Assembly (NCBI GenBank): GCA_019744975.1
Contig: JAIETP010000027.1
Coordinates: forward strand, 1-64,000
Direction of reading: 5' to 3'
From: Burkholderiales bacterium
Lineage (GTDB): Bacteria; Pseudomonadota; Gammaproteobacteria; Burkholderiales; SG8-41
DNA: 64,000 nucleotides
This document shows positions 52,824-61,757 of this stretch, piece after piece; the first letter of the stretch is position 1, and each line of letters opens with the position of its first letter. A program made the position numbers and the translations under genes. The notes under the pieces are model-generated. The model was not told where the DNA came from. It worked only from the letters and a program-made list of their open reading frames with translations, and ran no database searches.

Positions 52824-53285
52824 TCAGAACCCCAATGGTCCGGCCGGCAGGTCGAGCTGCAGCGCCAGTCCGAACACCAGGTAAAAACCAGCGGCATTGC
52901 CGATGGCCGCGGCCAGCGCCACTTTCAGCGGCCGGCCATACAGCACCGCCACCACGAACAGGGTCAGCAATGCCAGCGCGGTCAGGAAACCGATCAACTT
53001 CATCAGCACGATGGCCAGGGCAAAAGCCGCCCACACCGTCAGCGCGCGCCCGATCCCGCCCCAGTCCGTGGTTTTTCCGGCCGTTGCGGAAAATGCCGAA
53101 CTCAGCACCAGAACCAGTGACAGCACCACCATGGCAATGCCGTACCACAACGGAAAAAACCCGGGGCCCGGGCCTTCCGCAGTACTGTAATCCCAGCGCC
53201 AGGCTTCGCTGACGATGTACACGCCCAGCGCGGCCAGCACTGCACCGGACACGACATCACCCTTCATCCATTTTGCTTGCGCCAC
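52824..53285 (-). CDS. Tripartite tricarboxylate transporter small subunit (TctB-like)
   Basis: A 153-residue protein with four membrane helices (AVLAALGVYIVSEAWRWDY, WYGIAMVVLSLVLVLSSAF). The length and pattern fit TctB. It directly precedes tctA, and VOC lies 44 nt upstream. Start ATG at 53285. Confidence 0.85.
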   Translation of the reverse strand: MAQAKWMKGDVVSGAVLAALGVYIVSEAWRWDYSTAEGPGPGFFPLWYGIAMVVLSLVLVLSSAFSATAGKTTDWGGIGRALTVWAAFALAIVLMKLIGFLTALALLTLFVVAVLYGRPLKVALAAAIGNAAGFYLVFGLALQLDLPAGPLGF

Positions 53286-53329
53286 GCCTTGCTCCTCCTG
53301 CGGTTACCCGGCACTTGCATGCGACAGGT

Positions 53330-53722
53330 TCAGCCGCGTTTTGTCCGCTTGTAACGGCCCACCGGTACAATTTCGGCGGTGGTCCCGCCGGGAGCGCGGA
53401 ATTTGACCGGGATCACGCCCGGATCGCTGATGATGGTGCAGCCGTATTTCTGGATTTCGGCGGCATATTTTTCAACATCTTCGACTTCGATCGCGAAATG
53501 ATGAATACACGGTCCCGCGCCGGAAGCCTTGGATTCCGCCGACTGGGTACCGGCGTCATATTTGATCAGCGTGAAGTCCAGGTCACCGTCGGTGAGGTGG
53601 CGGGATATGTGGTCGCGCGTCTTCTTGGTCTCGACTTCCTCGAAGCCGAAAACCTTTTGATAGAACTCGGTGGTCTTTTCGAGGTCTTCAACTTTCAGCG
53701 CCAAATGCACGATGCGGTTCAT
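53330..53722 (-). CDS. VOC family (glyoxalase-like) protein
   Basis: A 130-residue vicinal oxygen chelate protein. Beginning MNRIVHLALKVEDLEKTTEFYQKVFGF, it has the first metal His in HLALKV and the second half IHHFAIEVEDVEKYAAE with a further His. The C-terminal Glu is probably in TTAEIVPV. Enzymatic role unknown: lyase, isomerase (epimerase-like) or dioxygenase. First gene of the Tct/MmgE run. Confidence 0.82.
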   Translation of the reverse strand: MNRIVHLALKVEDLEKTTEFYQKVFGFEEVETKKTRDHISRHLTDGDLDFTLIKYDAGTQSAESKASGAGPCIHHFAIEVEDVEKYAAEIQKYGCTIISDPGVIPVKFRAPGGTTAEIVPVGRYKRTKRG

Positions 53723-53834
53723 GGAGTTCTCCGGTTAATACACGCGCAGGGATTGCGACGTTGACGGCGTTTTACACGCCGGGCTCCCGCTTCCGCAAAT
53801 GAAGTGATAGACTGCAGGTGCCATATTATCTGAC

Positions 53835-53903
53835 TGGCCGGTATCTGGCAGCGCCGGTATCTGGCAGCGCCGGTATCTGGCAGCGCCGGTATTTGACAGC
53901 GCC
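53835..53903. repeat. Tandem 16-bp repeat, four and a half units
   Basis: Units of GCGCCGGTATCTGGCA: units 2 and 3 are identical, unit 1 starts TG instead of GC, unit 4 has a C-to-T and a G-to-A change, and a partial fifth follows. It occupies the 270-bp gap between the VOC gene and the binding-like gene. There are no spacers, so it is not CRISPR. It could be a protein-binding array or a slippage tract. Confidence 0.9.
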
Positions 53904-53992
53904 ATATCCTCTGTAAAAAACCCGTTCCGCGTACGTGAAGCGCGTGATGCACAACTGCGTTTTCTGCGTTGTCGCATCCGCATTCAGAACAT

Positions 53993-54694
53993 TCAGAAAT
54001 CAATTTCGTAACCAGCCCCGCGCAGATTGGGCCGGAACTCCGCGGCGGTCAGACGACGCACAAATTCGCGCGCCAGTTCGGGTTGTGCGGCGCGTGCGGC
54101 GATACCCGCGGTGTAGACCGTTTTCATCTGGAACTCATCGGGCAGCGGGCCGACATAAGTCACCCCTGCAATCGGCAGTATTTCGGTGTTCTGGGTGATG
54201 CCCAGCTCGAAATTTCCGTTGCTCGCCGCCAGCCAGTTCATCGCCGCATTGCCGTTGGGGAAAAACTGCATACGGTCCTCGACCTGGGAAGCCACGCCGA
54301 GACGCTCCATCAGTTTCATCACGATCTTGCCCGCCGTCGCCGTTGCCGGATCCGGACAGACGATGACCGAGGCGGCAAGAATATTGCCGCGCAGCGCTTC
54401 GCGGCTGCGTACTTCAGGCAAGGGTGTGCCGGCGCGTACCGCGACGCCGGTGCCGACCTTGCCGATGTCAGTCACCGAAGACACGGCCACCATTCCACCG
54501 GAAACCAGGTCCTGGATCAGTTGCGCGCTGAGGACGATGACGTCGACCGGCTCGCCGCCGACCATGCGCGCCTTCATGGCGCCGACCGCGCCGAACGCGG
54601 CCTCGACCTCATGTCCGTCACGTCGCAATCCGGCGATCACCTGCTCACAAACAGCCTGTGCCGCCCCGGCGCTCAGCAAGCGCAATACCGCCAT
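53993..54694 (-). CDS. Molybdate-binding-like protein (ModA fold) without signal peptide
   Basis: A 233-residue extracellular-solute-binding fold resembling ModA (GAAQAVCEQVI, VDVIVLSAQLIQDLV, ELGITQNTEILPIAGVTYVGPLP). No signal peptide and no transport genes nearby, so it would be cytoplasmic. It ends with FRPNLRGAGYEIDF. Role unknown; a ligand-sensing or storage function is possible. It lies alone between tandem repeats and the divergent DUF2007 gene. Confidence 0.65.
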   Translation of the reverse strand: MAVLRLLSAGAAQAVCEQVIAGLRRDGHEVEAAFGAVGAMKARMVGGEPVDVIVLSAQLIQDLVSGGMVAVSSVTDIGKVGTGVAVRAGTPLPEVRSREALRGNILAASVIVCPDPATATAGKIVMKLMERLGVASQVEDRMQFFPNGNAAMNWLAASNGNFELGITQNTEILPIAGVTYVGPLPDEFQMKTVYTAGIAARAAQPELAREFVRRLTAAEFRPNLRGAGYEIDF

Positions 54695-54812
54695 GGCATT
54701 TCCCTCCGGAATGGATAACCGCTGGATGTTACCAGCCCCCCTGTCGAACTCCTACCCCCGCACCCGCCCCGAATTGCCCTGGTAAAGTCCATGGCGTACT
54801 CTTGACCACATC

Positions 54813-55136
54813 ATGAAACGCGTCCACAACGCCCGGCACATCACCGAAGCCCACCTGATCCGCGGTTTTCTGGAGTCGCATGGAATAGATGCCCTGGTCC
54901 GCGGCGACTTCCTCACCGGGGGCTGGGGCGAATTGCCGGTAGACGTCTGCGCGGTATGGATTACCGACGACAGCCGCCTCGATGAAGCCGACCAGCTGCT
55001 GCGGAATTTCCTCAGCGGCTCACTGGCGCGTATTCATGCCGGCCCGGACTGGTCATGTCCGCATTGCAATGAAACCATTGAAGGCCAGTTCACCGCCTGC
55101 TGGCGATGCGGGGGGCAGGGACCGCTGCCTGCCTGA
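54813..55136 (+). CDS. DUF2007 family protein
   Basis: A 107-residue protein. The DUF2007 core is KRVHNARHITEAHLIRGFLESHGIDALVRGDF, followed by a zinc-ribbon-like C-terminus with two CxxC pairs, CPHCNETIEG and CWRCGG. Predicted signal transduction or metal-binding protein, function unknown. Convergent with the ABC exporter genes. Confidence 0.75.
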   Translation: MKRVHNARHITEAHLIRGFLESHGIDALVRGDFLTGGWGELPVDVCAVWITDDSRLDEADQLLRNFLSGSLARIHAGPDWSCPHCNETIEGQFTACWRCGGQGPLPA

Positions 55137-55233
55137 TAACCGGCAAACGGGCCATTGAATGGACTGCCGAAGGGGCCAAGACCACCAAACACCGGCGCAT
55201 GCGGTGTCAATAGCCGGCGATAACAAAGCGTCA

Positions 55234-55974
55234 TCACTGTGACACGACGTTCGCCCGGTCACCGGCAATACGACCATCCACCAGTTCAACGATGCGATCG
55301 CAGCGCGCGGCCAGTCTTGGATCATGGGTGACAATCAGCAATGCCGTACCGAATTCGCGGTTAAAACGACGCAGCAAGGCAAAAATACTGTCGCTGGTGG
55401 CCGTGTCGAGATTTCCGGTGGGCTCGTCTGCCAGCACCAGTTGGGGTTCCTGTACCAGCGCACGCGCAATCGCCACGCGCTGCTGCATGCCTCCGGACAG
55501 CTCCTGCGGCTTCTTGTCATGGGCTTTGCTCAAACCCACAGCGTCAAGCAGCGTCGCGGCGCGGGCACGCAAGTCGGTGGCCAGCCGCCGGCCGCCATCA
55601 GCGCCGGCGCCGCGCCGCTGTCCGATCAGCCCCGGCATCATCACGTTTTCCAGCGCCGTGAATGCAGGCAGCAGGTGGTGAAACTGGAAAATGAAACCCA
55701 GCACCGCATGCCGGGCGTTGGTGCGCTCATCATCATTGAAGCCGGTCACGTCACGGCCTGAAAGGTGGTAACTGCCTCCGGAAGCGGCTTCAAGCAAGCC
55801 GATGTTGTTCAACAGCGTACTTTTACCCGACCCCGAAGGTCCGATCAACGCGGTAAATTCACCCGGCTGGATGGCGAGGTCAATGCCATGCAGCACTTCC
55901 TCTTCGTTAGGCAGGCCTGTGTTGTAGGTTTTGCGCAAACCCTGCAGCCGTACCAGTGGTTCGCCGCCGGCCAT
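55234..55974 (-). CDS. MacB/LolD-type ABC transporter ATP-binding protein
   Basis: A 246-residue ATPase. Walker [13 protein letters not shown] signature [15 protein letters not shown], Walker [13 protein letters not shown] and the His-loop VTHDP are all intact. It lacks a transmembrane domain, which is on the separate permease, so this is a split LolD/YknY-like type. It starts 3 nt after the permease stop, last gene of the MmgE-adaptor-permease-ATPase run. Confidence 0.93.
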   Translation of the reverse strand: MAGGEPLVRLQGLRKTYNTGLPNEEEVLHGIDLAIQPGEFTALIGPSGSGKSTLLNNIGLLEAASGGSYHLSGRDVTGFNDDERTNARHAVLGFIFQFHHLLPAFTALENVMMPGLIGQRRGAGADGGRRLATDLRARAATLLDAVGLSKAHDKKPQELSGGMQQRVAIARALVQEPQLVLADEPTGNLDTATSDSIFALLRRFNREFGTALLIVTHDPRLAARCDRIVELVDGRIAGDRANVVSQ

Positions 55975-55977
55975 CGC

Positions 55978-57204
55978 TCAGCCTCTGATCGCCTGCGCGG
56001 GATCCAGCCGTGCGGCATTGCGGGCCGGCAAGGCCGCGGAGAGCAGGCCGAGCGCAGCGGCGGCGAGGATAACAATGCCGATCAGCTGAACGTCATAATC
56101 CAGCGAAAAAAGTGCCCGGCCTTCGGCATCGCGCAACACATGGCTGAACACCACGATCAGCAGGTATCCCAGCATCGAACCCAGCAGCGCGCCCGCCACG
56201 CCGACGATGACCCCCTGCCACAGGAACACGCGCAGCATCTGCCGCCGTGTTGCGCCGACCGCGCGCAGAATGCCGATTTCCTTGCGCTTTTGCACGACCG
56301 ACACCACCAGCACGCTGGCGATGCCCAGTACCACGACGATCGAAATAAACACCTTGATCAGCGTGGTCATGATGTTCTGGTTGTTGATCGCGGTAAAAAT
56401 GAAGGTGTTGGTCTGGATCCAGTCCTCGATCAACTGGCCGGATTGCGTACGCAGCCGGGCCGCCACTTCTTCCGCCTTCATCATCTCCAGCACCGAGACG
56501 TCAAGGTTGGTCACCCGGCCCGGAATGCCCAAGAGGCTCTGGGCGGCGCGCAAGTCGATATAGACGTAGCGGCGGTTCAACTCCCGCGAGCCAAGATCAA
56601 GCAATGCGCGGATACGGAACACTTCGCTGCCGCCCTGCGCGGACTGCACACGAATCCGGTCGCCGAGCACGGCACCCAGATCCTTTGCCAGCTCGATACC
56701 GATCAGGGCATCGCCCGGACCGAGCTGCAGTACGCCGGCGCTGATCTTGTCATCAAGGCGCACCACGCGCAGGTAACGCTCCAGCTCCGTGCCCAGCAGC
56801 ACCACCGAGCGCGAGGCATCGCCCTTGATGCCCAGTGCCGAACCCGATGCGACCGGCGCCACTGCCCTGACCCCCGTTGTCTGCTCCACGGCCTGCAACA
56901 GGGTCTGCCAGCCGTCGATGGTGGTCAGCCGCTGGGGGCGTGCCTGCAGTGAAAATATGCGCGGTAGCTCGATGCCGCCGGCGATCAGGGGCGCCACCGT
57001 TTCTTCAGGCGGCTTCACCACGATATGCGGCTGTGCGCCGGTCACCCGTCTGATCAGATCCGCCTGCACACCGGCAAGAACGGCGGTAATGAAAAAAATG
57101 ACCGCAACGCCGATCCCGGCGCCACCGACGGTCAATGCAGTCTGCATGCGGCCCTCGCGCAGGAAGCGCAAGGCCACCGTCAACTCAAAACCCAGGGCGG
57201 TCAT
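55978..57204 (-). CDS. MacB/FtsX-type ABC transporter permease
   Basis: A 408-residue permease with an N-terminal helix (residues 20-45), a large periplasmic domain and three C-terminal helices (VFISIVVVLGIASVLVVSV, GVAGALLGSMLGYLLIVVF, and the last near LIGIVILAAAALGLLSAA). This is the type VII (MacB-like) fold. The RAVGATRRQMLRVFLWQ segment before helix 3 is typical. It overlaps the adaptor gene stop by 4 bp (ATGA at 57201-57204). Confidence 0.9.
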   Translation of the reverse strand: MTALGFELTVALRFLREGRMQTALTVGGAGIGVAVIFFITAVLAGVQADLIRRVTGAQPHIVVKPPEETVAPLIAGGIELPRIFSLQARPQRLTTIDGWQTLLQAVEQTTGVRAVAPVASGSALGIKGDASRSVVLLGTELERYLRVVRLDDKISAGVLQLGPGDALIGIELAKDLGAVLGDRIRVQSAQGGSEVFRIRALLDLGSRELNRRYVYIDLRAAQSLLGIPGRVTNLDVSVLEMMKAEEVAARLRTQSGQLIEDWIQTNTFIFTAINNQNIMTTLIKVFISIVVVLGIASVLVVSVVQKRKEIGILRAVGATRRQMLRVFLWQGVIVGVAGALLGSMLGYLLIVVFSHVLRDAEGRALFSLDYDVQLIGIVILAAAALGLLSAALPARNAARLDPAQAIRG

Positions 57205-58412
57205 CGCAGGTCGCGGACGCGGGCACCGGCCTCCACGTCGCGATTGATGATCACGTGCTCACCGGCTTTGAGGCCCTCGATGATTGCAACGCGCCCCTGG
57301 GACTGCAGGCCGGTGCGCACAGCCACCCTGACTGCCACGCCGTCGCGCTCGACCAGCAGCCAAGGCGCATCGGTCTGCAACTGCCGCACACTGTCGGCCG
57401 GCAGCATAATGGCCTGCTTCAACAGGGGACCCTGCAGGTCCATGGCAATGGTCATGTCGGACTTCAGCAACGGCGGCGGTTTGGGCACATCGAGTCGCAA
57501 CTCCACCGTGCCGCGCGCGGCATCTATGCCTGGCGACACGTAATTCACCACCGCCTCGAAACGCTCGTTCGGAAACGCATCAGCGGCAGCCGTTGCCACG
57601 GCCCCGGTCCTGATCAGAGGCAGGTTTTTCTCGTCGACCTGTACGATCAGCCGCACCGGCCCGTCGAGCGCCAGGGTCATCATTTTCCGCCCCGGCTGGG
57701 CAATATCGCCGGGCTCGATCAGGCGCTCAAGCACCACCCCGGCGGCTGGCGCGCGAATCAGCGTTTGTGACAGCCGCGCCTGCGCAAGCAGAAGCGCGGC
57801 TTCGGCCTCGACCAGCAGGCTTTGCGCCTGCTGCGCTTCGGCGCCGGCGGCGGACTGCGCAGTCGTCTGCGCACGCGCACTTTCGAGCTGACTTCGCGCC
57901 ACATCGAGCTGCCGCTCCGCATCGTCCACACGCGAGCGACTGACAAAGCCCTTCGCCAGCAAGTCGCGTGCACGCTGTGCTTCGCGTTCGGCCAGCGTGA
58001 GATTGGCCAAGGCCTGTTGTTGTGCAGCCTGCGCCATAGGCAAGGCCAGGGTTTTCACCGAAGACACCCGCGCCCGCGCCCTGGTCACCGCAGCCTCAGC
58101 CTGGGCCACGGCAGCTTTCAGTTCACGCGGGTCGAGTTCGACCAGAATTTCATCGGCAGCCACGCGCGCGCCCTCGCGCACCCGCACCGTCTCAACCCTG
58201 CCGGTAATCGTCGCGCCGATGTCGACCCGTGACGGGGCCAGCACCCGGCCGCTCGCCACCACGCTGGTCTGGATATCGGCAGGCACTGCGCTGATCAGTT
58301 GCACGGCAACGTTTGCCGGCCGCAGCATGAACAAGGTCAGCGCCGCCAGCAGCAGCACGATCACAATGATGGATATCTTGCGGCGCATGGACAACCGCTG
58401 CTCGCCGGTCAC
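57201..58412 (-). CDS. MacA/HlyD-type periplasmic adaptor
   Basis: A 403-residue membrane-fusion protein. The N-terminal helix (ISIIVIVLLLAALTLFMLRP) is followed by a lipoyl-like domain (SGRVLAPSRVDIGATITGRVETV), an alpha-hairpin of about 90 residues (LKAAVAQAEAAVTRARARV) and beta-barrel. The GTG start at 58412 overlaps the MmgE/PrpD stop (GTGA), so they are coupled; an internal ATG at 58388 is an alternative. Links the inner-membrane ABC unit to an outer-membrane channel, which is not seen nearby. Confidence 0.88.
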   Translation of the reverse strand: MTGEQRLSMRRKISIIVIVLLLAALTLFMLRPANVAVQLISAVPADIQTSVVASGRVLAPSRVDIGATITGRVETVRVREGARVAADEILVELDPRELKAAVAQAEAAVTRARARVSSVKTLALPMAQAAQQQALANLTLAEREAQRARDLLAKGFVSRSRVDDAERQLDVARSQLESARAQTTAQSAAGAEAQQAQSLLVEAEAALLLAQARLSQTLIRAPAAGVVLERLIEPGDIAQPGRKMMTLALDGPVRLIVQVDEKNLPLIRTGAVATAAADAFPNERFEAVVNYVSPGIDAARGTVELRLDVPKPPPLLKSDMTIAMDLQGPLLKQAIMLPADSVRQLQTDAPWLLVERDGVAVRVAVRTGLQSQGRVAIIEGLKAGEHVIINRDVEAGARVRDLR

Positions 58413-59803
58413 TGTCGTGCCAGGAAATCGCGCACAGTCACTTCGTTGTGCAAACGCCAGATGCGCGCAATGATCTCCTGCATTTCACCAGCCGTCGCGG
58501 CGCCGGAGTAGGCGACCAGCCGCTGCGCCTTGTCTTCCAGTTCAGGGCGTGACAGCGTGTTCTCCGGGTCGCCCTTGGGCGTTTCTACCCTGCACTCCAG
58601 CGTACGCCCGTCACCGGTCTGCACTGTCACGCGGCCGATCCAGCGCCGCGGGTAGGCGGCATCGATATCTTTGTCAAAAACCATCGTCACACGGTCATGA
58701 AATTTACGTAACTCATTATTTTTAATTGATTTTTCAGTAAAGTCCGCGAGTGAGGCACGACCCAGCGTGGCAATCATCGCGAGCACAAAACCCATGGAGA
58801 ACTTGGACTGATGCACGGTCTGCGGATCGGTCACCGGCCCCAGCACATCGATCGCTCCCTGGTGCACATGCGCAGTCACCTTCACGATGTCATCCGCCTT
58901 GAGCTGGTGCTGCCGCATCAAGGTCTGCAGGGCATCCGCTGCGGGATGGGTGTGGCGGCAGGACGCATGGAACTTGAACGAAGTCTCAGCCGTCGCCCAG
59001 CGTGTACCCAGGCCGTCGACCAGCCAGCGCGCATCGGCATCGCTGGACATGCCTGCGGCCATGCCCTGCCTGCCTTCGAGTATGTCGCGCGCGCCGGTAA
59101 AACCGTCACGGGCAATGTATGCCGCCATCAAGCCGTCGGCCGCCGCTTTCGCGGTATGCAGTTGTTTGGAATCCGCGGCATCGCGCAGGAATTCCCACAA
59201 TCCTGCGGCCATCGTACCGGCGGAACCGAGGCAATGCTGCATTTTGCCGGCATCGAGTTTCAGCACATGCGCCACACCGGCGGCGGCGGCTAGTTTGCCC
59301 GCGGTGCCGGTGGTGTGAAATATTTTGTAATGCGAACGGCCGAGAAATTCGCCGACACGCACACCGCATTCATAACCGGCAACCGCGGCTGCAATCAGAT
59401 CCCTGCCGGTGGCGCCGACATCCTGCGCCGCGGCCAGCACAGCGGGAAACACCACCGTACCCGGATGCAGCACCGAACTGTTGTGCAGATCATCCTGCTC
59501 GACAAAATGCGAAGCAGCGCCGTTGACCAGCGCCGCAAACAACGGCGACGTGTGTTTGCGGGTCAACAGATTCTCGGCGGTACCGTCCCCGGGCCCCATC
59601 GCAGCGGCAAACGCAGCGATCGTCGATACCGGCCGCGCGCCCTTGCCGGCCAGCGCCGAGGCGAACCAGTCGAGAAACAACTCTTCGGTGCGCGCCACGA
59701 CCGGCTCCGGCAGATCTTCATAACGGATCGATGCGAGAAAGGCGCTGAGTGTCTGCGACGGACTGGCGGCGGGCGCCGATTGTTTCTTGACGGACATTTG
59801 CAT
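58409..59803 (-). CDS. MmgE/PrpD family protein (copy 2)
   Basis: A 464-residue MmgE/PrpD-family protein (TEELFLDWFASALAGKGARPVS, VNGAASHFVEQDDLHNSSVLHPG, CLGSAGTMAAGLWEFLRDAADSKQLHTAKAAADG). It is only distantly related to the first copy, so it probably acts on another acid. Its stop overlaps the exporter adaptor start (GTGA). Start could be 59803 or the next ATG two codons on. Divergent from the citryl-CoA-lyase-like gene. Confidence 0.82.
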   Translation of the reverse strand: MQMSVKKQSAPAASPSQTLSAFLASIRYEDLPEPVVARTEELFLDWFASALAGKGARPVSTIAAFAAAMGPGDGTAENLLTRKHTSPLFAALVNGAASHFVEQDDLHNSSVLHPGTVVFPAVLAAAQDVGATGRDLIAAAVAGYECGVRVGEFLGRSHYKIFHTTGTAGKLAAAAGVAHVLKLDAGKMQHCLGSAGTMAAGLWEFLRDAADSKQLHTAKAAADGLMAAYIARDGFTGARDILEGRQGMAAGMSSDADARWLVDGLGTRWATAETSFKFHASCRHTHPAADALQTLMRQHQLKADDIVKVTAHVHQGAIDVLGPVTDPQTVHQSKFSMGFVLAMIATLGRASLADFTEKSIKNNELRKFHDRVTMVFDKDIDAAYPRRWIGRVTVQTGDGRTLECRVETPKGDPENTLSRPELEDKAQRLVAYSGAATAGEMQEIIARIWRLHNEVTVRDFLARQ

Positions 59804-59908
59804 GGTGGACTCCGGTATCAGCGGTATTTTAAAACAAACCCCGCGTTTTACCCGGAGAAAATTACCGGTGTTAAGCTTCCCGGCACCATAAAAAACCGGG
59901 GATCAGAC

Positions 59909-60685
59909 ATGGCAAAACGCAAATCCATACGCACCGACATCGCCTGGAGCGCTGTTGACCGCATCACCGTCAAGGGCCATGACCTGTGCAGCGAAATCCT
60001 CGGCAAGCTGTCGCTGGGCGACATGGCCTTTCTTGAAATCACCGACCGCCTGCCGACGTCGAGCGAGTCCGTGATGTTCAATGCCATCGCGGTGACACTG
60101 GTTGAACACGGCCTGACGCCGAGTTCGATCGCCGCGCGCATGACCTACACCGGTGCGCCGGAAGCCATGCAGGCCGCGGTCGCCGCCGGTCTGTGCGGGC
60201 TGGGCAGCGTGTTTGTCGGCAGCATGGAAACCGCGGCGCGCATGCTGCAGGAAGCCCTGCCCGATCCCGGCGTCAATGCCGACCTCGACCAGCTCGCCGT
60301 GCAGATCGTTGAACGCTTTCACTCACGAAAACAAATCGTCCCCGGCATCGGTCACACCTTGCACAAGCCGGTGGATCCGCGTGCGCCGCGGCTGTTCGCC
60401 ATCGCAGCCGAACAGGGTTACGACGGCCCTTATGTGAAACTGATGCAAAAAGTCGGCGCGCAGGCGGAAAAGGTTTACGGCAAATCGCTGCCGGTCAACG
60501 CCACCGGCGCCATCGGCGCGATTGCCAGCGAGCTCAAGTTACCGTGGAAAATCGTCCGTGGCATCGGCGTACTGGCACGTGCCATCGGCCTCGTCGGCCA
60601 TATCCTCGAGGAAATGAAAAACCCGATGGCCTACGAAATCAAGCAGCGGGCGGAAGAGGAAGCGACGGCGCATTTGCGCAATTAA
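59909..60685 (+). CDS. Citryl-CoA lyase / citrate-synthase-like protein
   Basis: A 258-residue protein of the citrate-synthase superfamily, short form. I start at ATG 59909 (MAKRKSIRTDIAWS); the frame is open upstream over MmgE copy 2. The catalytic His region GIGHTLHKPVDPRAPRLF is present, with an earlier AFLEITDRLPTSSESVMFNAI. Short forms are annotated as citryl-CoA lyase, which splits citryl-CoA to acetyl-CoA and oxaloacetate; related proteins may act on methylcitryl- or other citryl-like CoA esters. Divergent from MmgE copy 2, so they may share regulation. Confidence 0.8.
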   Translation: MAKRKSIRTDIAWSAVDRITVKGHDLCSEILGKLSLGDMAFLEITDRLPTSSESVMFNAIAVTLVEHGLTPSSIAARMTYTGAPEAMQAAVAAGLCGLGSVFVGSMETAARMLQEALPDPGVNADLDQLAVQIVERFHSRKQIVPGIGHTLHKPVDPRAPRLFAIAAEQGYDGPYVKLMQKVGAQAEKVYGKSLPVNATGAIGAIASELKLPWKIVRGIGVLARAIGLVGHILEEMKNPMAYEIKQRAEEEATAHLRN

Positions 60686-60793
60686 AATTGCTCCGCAGCG
60701 CAACATCTGTAACGGTTGACAATGTCATGGACCGGCGCAGAATCGCCATTCCTGACGATCGTCCGATCGCCGGAAATCCAGGGGAGACAAAAA

Positions 60794-61402
60794 ATGAAGC
60801 GACTGTATGCGATTGTCCTGGTTGCCGCCGCGCTGCTGCTTGCCGGCTGCGCCAGCACATCCTCGCCAGGCTGGATCACGTTGATCGACGGTGAAAAAGG
60901 TCTGGAAAACTTCAACCGCATCGGGGACGCCAACTGGCGCGCCGAGGGCGGCGCCATTGTTGCCGACAAGGCCAAGGGTTCCTCGCATCTTGTCACCAAA
61001 AACTCCTACAGGAATTTTGAAATTTATGCCGAGTTCTGGGCGGACACCACGACCAACAGCGGCATTTTCATGCGCGCATCCGATCCCAAAAAAATCGGCG
61101 CTGACAATTCCTACGAGGTCAATATTTTTGACCAACGCCCCGGTCAGGAATACACCACCGGCGCCATAGTCAATTTCGCCCAAGTCAAGGCTCCGTATCC
61201 CAGGGCCGGCGGCAAATGGAACACCTTCGAGATCCATGCCAACGGCCCGGAATTGACGGTCAAGTTCAACGGCAATGTGACCGTCAGCACCACGAACAGC
61301 CAGTTCAAGGAAGGCCCGTTCTCGCTGCAGTTCGCCAACGGCGCGAAGGATGCACCGGGCGGCCCCATCAAGTGGCGCAAGGTGATGGTCCGGCCGCTGT
61401 AA
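60794..61402 (+). CDS. DUF1080 lipoprotein
   Basis: A 202-residue lipoprotein with lipobox LLLAGC (Cys near residue 19). The DUF1080 (3-keto-disaccharide hydrolase-type) beta-sandwich follows: YRNFEIYAEFWADTTTNSGIFMRASDP and KWNTFEIHANGPELTVKFNG. Outer-membrane anchored, likely carbohydrate-binding or hydrolase. SD GGGGAG precedes ATG 60794. Terminator 20 nt after the stop. Confidence 0.88.
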   Translation: MKRLYAIVLVAAALLLAGCASTSSPGWITLIDGEKGLENFNRIGDANWRAEGGAIVADKAKGSSHLVTKNSYRNFEIYAEFWADTTTNSGIFMRASDPKKIGADNSYEVNIFDQRPGQEYTTGAIVNFAQVKAPYPRAGGKWNTFEIHANGPELTVKFNGNVTVSTTNSQFKEGPFSLQFANGAKDAPGGPIKWRKVMVRPL

Positions 61403-61420
61403 TCCGGCAGGACAAACAAA

Positions 61421-61445
61421 AGGGGCGCGATGCGCCCCTTTTTTA
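61421..61445 (+). terminator. Terminator of the DUF1080 gene
   Basis: AGGGGCGC-GAT-GCGCCCCT followed by six T or more, preceded by an A run. Could also end the convergent small lipoprotein gene. Confidence 0.88.
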
Positions 61446-61493
61446 TGCCTGAAAAATCGTTTGCCGTTCTTGTTTGTTTACCTTATTTGCCCT

Positions 61494-61691
61494 TCATTTT
61501 TTTGCTTCATTCGCGGCATCCTGGATTTTTTCACCGGCCTGCTCGATTTTTTCGCCGGCTTTTTGCACCGCGTTGTCGAACGCCTTGCCGGCGCGTTCGG
61601 CCGGACCCTCTTCCTTCTTGCAGGCCGACAAACCCGCCATCAGCATGCCCATCGCCAATGCGATCGCGGCACTCTTTTTGAAATTCATCAT
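61494..61691 (-). CDS. Small lysine-rich lipoprotein
   Basis: A 65-residue lipoprotein from ATG 61691, chosen because AGGAG lies 6 nt upstream (ATG 61697 is too close). Signal peptide with lipobox MAGLSAC, then a charged coiled-coil-like repeat with EKIEQAGEKI and AGKAFDNAVQKAGEK. Similar small lipoproteins are entericidin-like or late-embryogenesis-like stress proteins; not assigned. Convergent with the DUF1080 gene. Confidence 0.75.
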   Translation of the reverse strand: MMNFKKSAAIALAMGMLMAGLSACKKEEGPAERAGKAFDNAVQKAGEKIEQAGEKIQDAANEAKK

Positions 61692-61757
61692 GTTCATCTC
61701 CTATCATGGTCTGCAATGGTTTGCGAAGCTTGGATCGGCAGCCCCCTTTTACTCATC

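Noticed and set aside
53835-53903. CRISPR-like array
   Set aside because: The repeats are contiguous 16-bp units with no spacers and no cas genes nearby.
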